From Eimeria necatrix (Eukaryota > Apicomplexa > Conoidasida > Eucoccidiorida > Eimeriidae): a stretch of 64,000 nt of DNA. Positions 57,380 through 64,000 of the stretch are shown one piece after another; the first letter of the stretch is position 1, and every line of letters begins with the position of its first letter. Position numbers and translations under genes: made by a program. The DNA lies in contig NW_013655111.1 in the NCBI RefSeq assembly GCF_000499385.1, positions 5,001 through 69,000 on the forward strand, read 5' to 3'. The notes below the pieces were generated by a model. The model saw only the letters and a program-made list of their open reading frames with translations. It ran no database searches and was not told where the DNA came from.

Positions 57380-58465
57380 CTACAGATTTGCCTTTATTTT
57401 CTCGAGAATGCCCGCCGCCTCTTCGGCAGTGATCATAGAACTGGCGCTTTTGAACTGTTTGAAAAGATTGTCGTTTTCAAAACGCGGCACGACGTGGAAG
57501 TGCAGGTGGTGGACGATCTGGCCAGCGGCGGCCCCGCCGTTGTGCAGCACATTTACTGCGTCGCAGTTTGTGGCCTGAAGTCGCAAAACTCTTTGTACTT
57601 TAGAGAGGAATAAGGCCTAAGAATGTGGAAAACATTCACTTCTGAGAAGATACGAAGGGGGGCCACGGGAGGGGGCTTTACTGAGGTCACTCCACTTCAG
57701 GTGTATGCACACCTCAGGTGTATGTACACCTCGGGTGCACGCACACCCACACTTCAGGTGTATGTACACCCACCTTCTGAACTGCCCTGCAGAGTCTGGG
57801 AAGCTCCTTCAGCACATCTCCCGCCTGCTGTTCACTCAGATCCATAATTGTGAGTGCCGGCGCCTTCGATATGAGCAAGGCGTGGCCCTGGGCTGTGGGG
57901 AATGCATCTAAGATGGCTATGCAGCTTTCTGTCTCGAAGATCTGATTCATCAAACACACAAACGCAACACAAACATATCATGCAAGAATGCATGATGCAT
58001 GTAACTACATACGCTGGCGCTGGCGGTAATTCACGCCCACACAACTCTTTATGCAAGTTGAGCATAATGTTTCTAATACAAGTCTGTTTGTTTGAGGTGC
58101 ATGCAAGGCCACGCAAAACGCCGGACTTGTGTTTGCTACTCCGCTTCCGCGTTGAAATTTCCTGTACTGCCTCTCGTGTCTCACCCTGGAGTAGATATTC
58201 ACTCCCTCGGTTGTAGACATTAAGGCGACAGTTAGTACTCGCAACAGTCAAAACTGAAGTGCTTTATTTGATGCTAAGTGTGGTTTCATCTACAAGTGGG
58301 TAACATGACTAAGGCAAAGAGAGAGACTTTTCCCATCGCTGAAAGGGCAAATAGCTCGGGATAATGTGCAGCTCATCAGCTGACCTTGTGGCACGGCAGT
58401 CGGCCATCAAGGATCTTTGCAAAGACGTTGTCGGGGTCGTAGGGCTTTTGCTGGGTTGACGGCAT
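57380..58465 (-). CDS. HIT-family (histidine triad) protein
   Basis: Three exons, 58465-58385, 57941-57774 and 57574-57380, all join in phase 0 to give a complete 147-residue protein. It begins MPSTQQKPYDPDNVFAKIL, followed by DGRLPCHK and IFETESCIAILDAFP. TAQGHALLISK is the family's conserved PGH-like turn. The active-site triad reads HLHFHVV (His at about residues 106, 108 and 110) preceded by NGGAAAGQIVH, and the tail ends EKIKANL. HIT proteins of this HINT-like length hydrolyse nucleoside phosphoramidates or related AMP/ADP esters. The substrate here is not known. The gene is compact, has no homopolymer inserts and lies in the repeat-poor half. Its second intron begins in a cluster of palindromes. 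Confidence 0.95.
57695..57773. promoter_or_regulatory. Cluster of four GGTGTATGTACACC-type palindromes
   Basis: Sites at 57699-57714 (GCAC centre variant), 57716-57731 (perfect), 57733-57749 (GGGTGCACGCACACCC) and 57756-57771 lie in tandem at 15-25-bp spacing. They fall inside the HIT gene's second intron and run up to its donor. Confidence 0.6.
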
Positions 58466-61400
58466 TCTGCTGCTGCTGTAGCTGTGGAGGGCGTAGAGCG
58501 CTGCAGTGCGATGCGTGTAGGAAACTGTCGGGGTGAAGATTTGGCTACGGGGGCCCTGCAGTTTCAAGGGGGGAATACACGTGGTGCAAAAAGCCCACAG
58601 ATATCTACGCATTTGCATTTTTAAACAAGATGTGTTCTTTGCTTGTGGGTAGCAAGTGTAGTATCGTGGGGCTGAGGTCTCGAGACAAGGGGGCTCACAG
58701 CGGGCGGCATTTTCGCACACCTACGTCCTATCAGCCACGTGTACACAGTAAATACAGAAATCAAAGAAGTGTTTAATTGTCATTTTAAATAAACACAGAA
58801 TATGGTTCGCCCAGAGAAGCCTTTACGAATGTCCGGCCCACAGGGTCGTCTGTGTTGTACATACAGCATGTATGATGTTGAGTAGCTTTATGAATGCTCC
58901 AGTGACCACCTCTTGAAAGCTTATTACCTTAATAATCTTGGGGAAACAAATGTAAACTGCAACACATGTCATCAGCATTTTTGGTTAATTGTGTAACTTT
59001 CCGGTGCAATGAATGAAAATGCCAGCGCCTACCAGAAATGCGCCGTCTGCCAAATACATGCCAACGACGCCAGAGTCTGTAGAGTAGAGGTGTCACTAAA
59101 CCTTTATTTATTCTGTTGTTGCCTCGTTTCAGCTGCAATGCATAGAGGCCTTTTTGCCCCAGAGCAACGACTTCAAGTGTTTGAAGCCTTAGGCCTCACT
59201 CGACTTCATTGAGAGCTTTTGGTGAAGTGTAAGGATTCTTGGTGGGGAAGGAGTATCCGCGAGCCTTCCTAGTGAATAGTCCTCATCGCACTTCCTGACA
59301 GCTGGATTACACTTTGACGTTGTTGTTCCGTACAATAAGCTCCCATAGCACGCTAGAGATGCAGTCCCATTGGAACCTTGCAGAAGGTATTGGTCCACTG
59401 GAGACTTGAGGGTGTATGAGCAGTTGCAGACGACCAGCTCATTGCCACTTTCGCGCTACTTCGTCCAAGAGAAGCAACAATTCTTGTAGCGGACGCTTGA
59501 ATTGGGCTAGCTTTATTTGGTCGTGAACAGCCTTGGCAACACGGCACTTATGTCACCTAGTTTGGTTTCTCATCATTGAGTTCTCTAAACATGCTTTGCA
59601 CATGTCGGTTATCAGGAGTCAGACAAATGCAGGCACGCTTTGGCAGACGCTTTAAGTATAATTCCTTGACTGCGCGTCGCCCAGCAGTTTATCATGACAA
59701 AGCCTTCCCCCGGCAATCATCAAAATCCCATACTTCTGCCCCCTCCGGCTCTTCATGACTTCGGTGAATTCATCTGAATGTTCATAATATATGGGCAACT
59801 AGCCACGCTATGACCCACGCAGTGAATTCCGTTGATGGCTTCTAACTCTCAAGAGAAGCTTGTCAGCGAGGCGTAACACATTTAGGGAGCTCTAGAGCGA
59901 AGTGACAAGGAGTTCGTCACCCCAGCTAAATCGGAAGACGGTTTCAAACTGTGGAGGCTCCTTCAACTACTTTGAGGACATGGAAGGAAAAATTGATTTT
60001 GCCCCAGAGATGGAACGTTAGCAATGAGAAAAGAAAGGCGTCCCTAAATTGAAGGAACTGAAGCAAGGGAGGTGACTGAGAGACAAGGCAAACTGCAAAC
60101 GACCTTGTGGTATCAGTGGCCCAACTAGTTGCCTTCTTAGTCTGCAGCGGAGCCCAAGAAGGCGCCTGGGCCTTCGTGGGCTCCGCCGCAGCGTCGAAAC
60201 CAAAATAGTTGAAACATGGGGAACATCCACTGTCTCTCATGGTTGCACTTATGCGCTGTGTGGAGAAGGCATTAGGCTTTAGCTTAGCGGTAGTGAGAGC
60301 GGTTTTCGGTACAGAGCTACTTCCAGCATGGCACTTGTTTTGGCTACATAGGTTTCCACTGATCACTACACACTAAAGACACCTTTTAAGCATGCAAAAG
60401 ACTCAGACAGATTTATTGTAAGTCCGGCTCCCCAACGATTGCATACGCTTCTATCCTCAGTTTCCCTACGTGGCCATGGTGGGCAACGCAGATTCAGTTC
60501 ACCTTGCCCCAACCCCCGGATCTGATGGCAAAGCACGCTAGTCGTGGTCGTCCGAGGAGGAGATCGCTTTGCGCCATAGTGACTTCTAGTTATTATCCGA
60601 GGTGTACGACCCTGGAGGCCATTGTGGGCTACATTAGAACCCACGATGGACTTGGACCTCAATAGCTTGCACTTTTCGTCACTAAAAAAAGCATATGGGT
60701 CCTTCTTGGTGTGTATTTTGGTGCAGCAGCCCTTACTCTGCTGCATTTTCCTTCAACTTCAGCGGCAACGTTCTGCCGCTGTGTGTTTTGCTGTATGTTC
60801 TTGCGTTCACTTGACGCTGGTCTGCTTCAGACTGTTTCCCTGCAGACTTTGCCTTTTCCACACCTGGCTCGAAAACCGCTCCTCTCTGCAACGCCACTGC
60901 AGCTATCGCTGCTACCGTCTGCGGTAGTTACCCACCGTATGCATGCACTTCAGTGCTGCAACGTATGTTAGTCATTGCTTTATATCGATTTTAGCCGTGT
61001 GGTTCGCTTGCTTTGTCTTCTCCTTTGTGCTGCTTGCCGACAGTATTTGTGGAAGAAAGCTCCGCCTCCAGTAAGCTCTGCTTCCCTCTTTCAATATGCG
61101 CCTTGCGCTCTTCTGCAACCGTTACACATGTGGCATGCCTTTATTCTTGCATCAAGAGTCTCTGCTTTCACCTGGAGTTGGATCCGGTGGCATTTGGCCT
61201 TGTTGAGATGGAACATAGTGTGAGGAACTGCACATCTGTAAATGCTTTTCGTCCTTGTATGCAAAACAACCTTGCCGTCCAAGCGGCGTACTCTGCCACC
61301 TTCGTTCGCCTAAAGGCTGTTCGTCCCCGTACGTCCTCCACGTAGCGCTCTAATCCATTTCATTCCGTCCTCGATGCTTCGCCTTCAGCTCCTCTCCTGC

Positions 61401-64000
61401 ATTGCTGTCATTTCTGCTGCCGCTTCTCTTTACTCGGTGGGCTTGATGGTGGCACCATTAGTTAGGACCCTGCAGAGCTGAAGTAGTACGCATTGAGCTT
61501 CACTGCAGCACCTCTATCCTTCGAACAAATAATCTTTCCAAAATTAGCCCAATACTTCCGATGTTAATGTTTTTCACCGGCTAATTGCAGTCTATTGAAC
61601 TAATGCAGCACGGTTGAAAGTGCAGGACATAGAAGCATGCCACACTTTACTCTTGCCCAGTGCTTAATATCCGCGCTTGCATTCTATAGATAGATCCAGT
61701 TCACAAGAAAATAGATACTTTTCTAGCCCGCTTCCCCAGTAGCGTTGGTCTAGGTCCATTTGCGAAAAATGCATCGCTCCTACATCGAAAAACGTTCTCA
61801 TGTTGCCTCCCCCTTTGCATGGCAGCTGATGTCGCTGGGATCCATCGCTCCAAACTCAGATAGAGAAGGAAAAATCGCATCTGCGACGACTAGTGAGTCA
61901 GTTAGGCAACTCCCATGGCCTGGTCGATTTATGAGGAGGTCTCTACAGGCCTCTACTTCCTACTTTCTCATGCCATCCCTTTGTAGGATGTAAATGGTGC
62001 TTTTATGAACCCGTTTCTCGGGTGTCAGAACTTTCTGCTGCGTAGCTTGACTTGCTTCGCGAACGCTGGAAGATGTCTGGTCGTACAGCTGTATTATGCG
62101 CTTCTTGTGCATTTGCATGGCTGACGCACTCCGGATGGTAGATGTTAGTGGCGCCTCGATTCAGCAAGATTAAATTAACAGGATTGTAACCTGATAATGT
62201 GTAGGGAAATTGTTCCGTGGGACGAACTCCAGATTGTAGTGAGCTAGACCCAGCTTGACTCCTACGCGTCTTTCCCGTCTTGATTGCATAGCCTCATATC
62301 TAAGACTACCTCCTGATGACAGTGTTTACACCTAAAAGAGGTTCAAACAGTCTCGTTATAGGTCCAGTTTTCAAAGGGATACATACGCTTTGTGTACGAT
62401 GTTTCCCCCAGCCTGCGTGGCTACAATGTGCATTGCAGCTTGAATTCGCCATGCAAGCCCCAAACTCCGTGTTTTAATACAAAGCACCTTGGTCCTGATG
62501 GCCCGTGAACCGAGCCACTGTGCATGAAAATGGCTTTTAGCCGTTACTTGTAGATTACTTATATCTGCATATTTTGGAATATATGACCCTGAGGCTATTC
62601 GTGGGTTGCATTGGAGTGATGAGCACTACAGTAGGTGTCTACGCAAACACAGAAGCTGCAGTAACTCAAAGGGACTATTCGCCCTCGAACGTCTTTTGCT
62701 TTTCTGTATAGCTGTAACTGTTTATAGCTCAGGTAAGCCTATAACGCGTTTCTCGTTTCCGAGGACAAATTTCGTTCTGCATTCCTGTGCCCTGCTCCAC
62801 AGTGCATGCTTCGTCGAGCCCGTCTGTCACCAGAAACCAGGAAGCGGGTATGAGAGGATTATAAGCCTTTTACTCCAGAGATTTGCCAGAGTAACCCAAT
62901 TTTTTAAGGAGCGAGAACTTGCCAGTAAAAGATGGTCTAATCTTCGGTTTGTGGTGTTGGACCTTTCTGCGGCGGCCAAAAATAGACGAAAGGCATGAGG
63001 GCATCGAATCAACGCAGCTCAAGCCTAACTAAAAGTGATGACTCTGCGCTCAACAGGGAACTAAGTACACGGCACGTTCGTAGGCCATGCCAGGGCCTGG
63101 TGCTCTTGGATGTCGTTGGACGGCCCACAGGACTGGACTCTGTAGGGATTTGTTGAGGATGCGGGCTCGCTTAATGTTCAAGCTAATAAAACTTGCACAA
63201 AATGGCATTGATGCCCCTAGACGCGCTTTAACGCTAAATGCATCAAACATTTCGGGTTTGGAGTAAGGAAGGGCTAGGAATGTATTCCTGTAATGTTAAG
63301 CGCAAGGCAAAGACGGAGAAAAATTAAATTTGCTCCCATGAAAGTTATTTGGCTGCTTCAAGGTGAATTTGTGCTCTAGGTTAGTGTTGGTGAGGCAGTG
63401 CCTAGGCTTGGTTTATAGGTAGGGCACATGAGGCAATGCACCGTGCCACCAGACAAAAGCCTTCTGCAGAATGATAGGGCTGGTTCTCCCTTGTGCAAGG
63501 CACGTCCCCACTGTCGCAATTACTGCATATTGCATATATCAGGGGCAGCGCTCAAACATCGCTGGAAGCGTATCTGAGCTGCATGTTAGTAACTAGACGG
63601 ATAAAATTGGTGCTCAGGGGAGTGGAAGAGCGACGGAGTCACTTGTTGCACTGCGTTTCTGAGGTTCGCATTGCGTCCCTTCGAATATCCACCCTCGACA
63701 ATTGCTGCGTCTTCCTTGCAAACGTGAGCTTGTGCTGCGTAGTGTGGTTTAATGGGCCCCGAAGAGCTTTGCTGTACAGCGTATCACCACACCTAGCGGC
63801 ACAGCGCGCATTAGAAATTCCACGCATTTATTTTTTTCGGGCCCCTGGCCGGGCCGAAGCACGAACTACGTGGCAGATCACTGCCCATTCATCACACTTA
63901 TGTCGCCTTTGTCTATTTCGCAGCTGACAAATTCAAATTGCCTCTTGGAAACTTGAGCGCTTATATTTTCAATTGGTCAGTTGATGCTCTAACTCAGAAA
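58466..64000. other. Repeat-poor DNA without a supported gene
   Basis: Sequence of even composition with no triplet or telomere-type arrays. Open frames reach about 145 codons (59944-60366 minus, 62606-62998 plus, 63493-63927 plus), but none shows a domain, convincing start or linked exon. Short segments at about 60605-60635 and 62585-62620 resemble one another and 45853-45885. Untranslated exons or small RNAs cannot be excluded. Confidence 0.45.

Noticed and set aside
58466..64000. Several 120-145 codon frames in the last 5.5 kb
   Set aside because: No domain, no splice-linked neighbour and ordinary length for random frames in DNA of this composition.

Overview
The window reads as nuclear DNA of a coccidian apicomplexan, most likely Eimeria. 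The evidence is the very high density of CAG/CTG triplets encoding runs of Ala, Gln, Ser, Leu and Cys, the many interstitial arrays of the telomere-type heptamer TTTAGGG/CCCTAAA, spliced genes with GT-AG introns, and an abrupt switch between a repeat-rich half (about 1-43,870) and a repeat-poor half (about 43,870-64,000). This matches the R/P segment organisation known for Eimeria chromosomes. The genus is an inference, and no species is claimed.

Repeat-rich half. Most long open frames here are artefacts of triplet repeats. Real exons were picked out as non-repetitive peptide runs that join across GT-AG introns with matching phase. In order: a coiled-coil gene (+, to 2689); an ELMO/CED-12 domain gene (+, about 3919-9108); an IscA/HesB-type iron-sulfur assembly gene (-, 10163-12180); a gene-poor block of G/C arrays, AGCTAGC arrays, telomere-type arrays and AT-rich DNA (12.2-16.9 kb); a TPR gene with degenerate FKBP-like segments (+, 16914-22785); an NPL4 gene (-, 23746-29536) with a 100-N gap inside a poly-Gln tract; two or three plus-strand genes of unrecognised family (31583-33339, 34258-35270, 35560-37834); and a CBS-domain gene resembling SNF4/AMPK-gamma (-, 39576-43074).

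Repeat-poor half. A calcium-dependent-protein-kinase-like gene (+, 49375-56348) and a compact HIT-family gene (-, 57380-58465) are clear. A weak minus-strand candidate lies at 45975-47138. The last 5.5 kb shows no gene I can support.

The genes look like unrelated housekeeping and signalling functions (Cdc48 cofactor, Fe-S assembly, immunophilin-like, small-GTPase regulator, Ca2+ kinase, nucleotide hydrolase), not one pathway. The most unusual features lie in the non-coding DNA: introns whose CTG tracts run directly into the CAG acceptor, introns built largely from telomere-type repeats, a recurrent palindrome around GGTGTATGTACACC, palindromic GGGGGCCCCC and TGCATGCA arrays, and an 85-bp element found just upstream of two divergent start codons.
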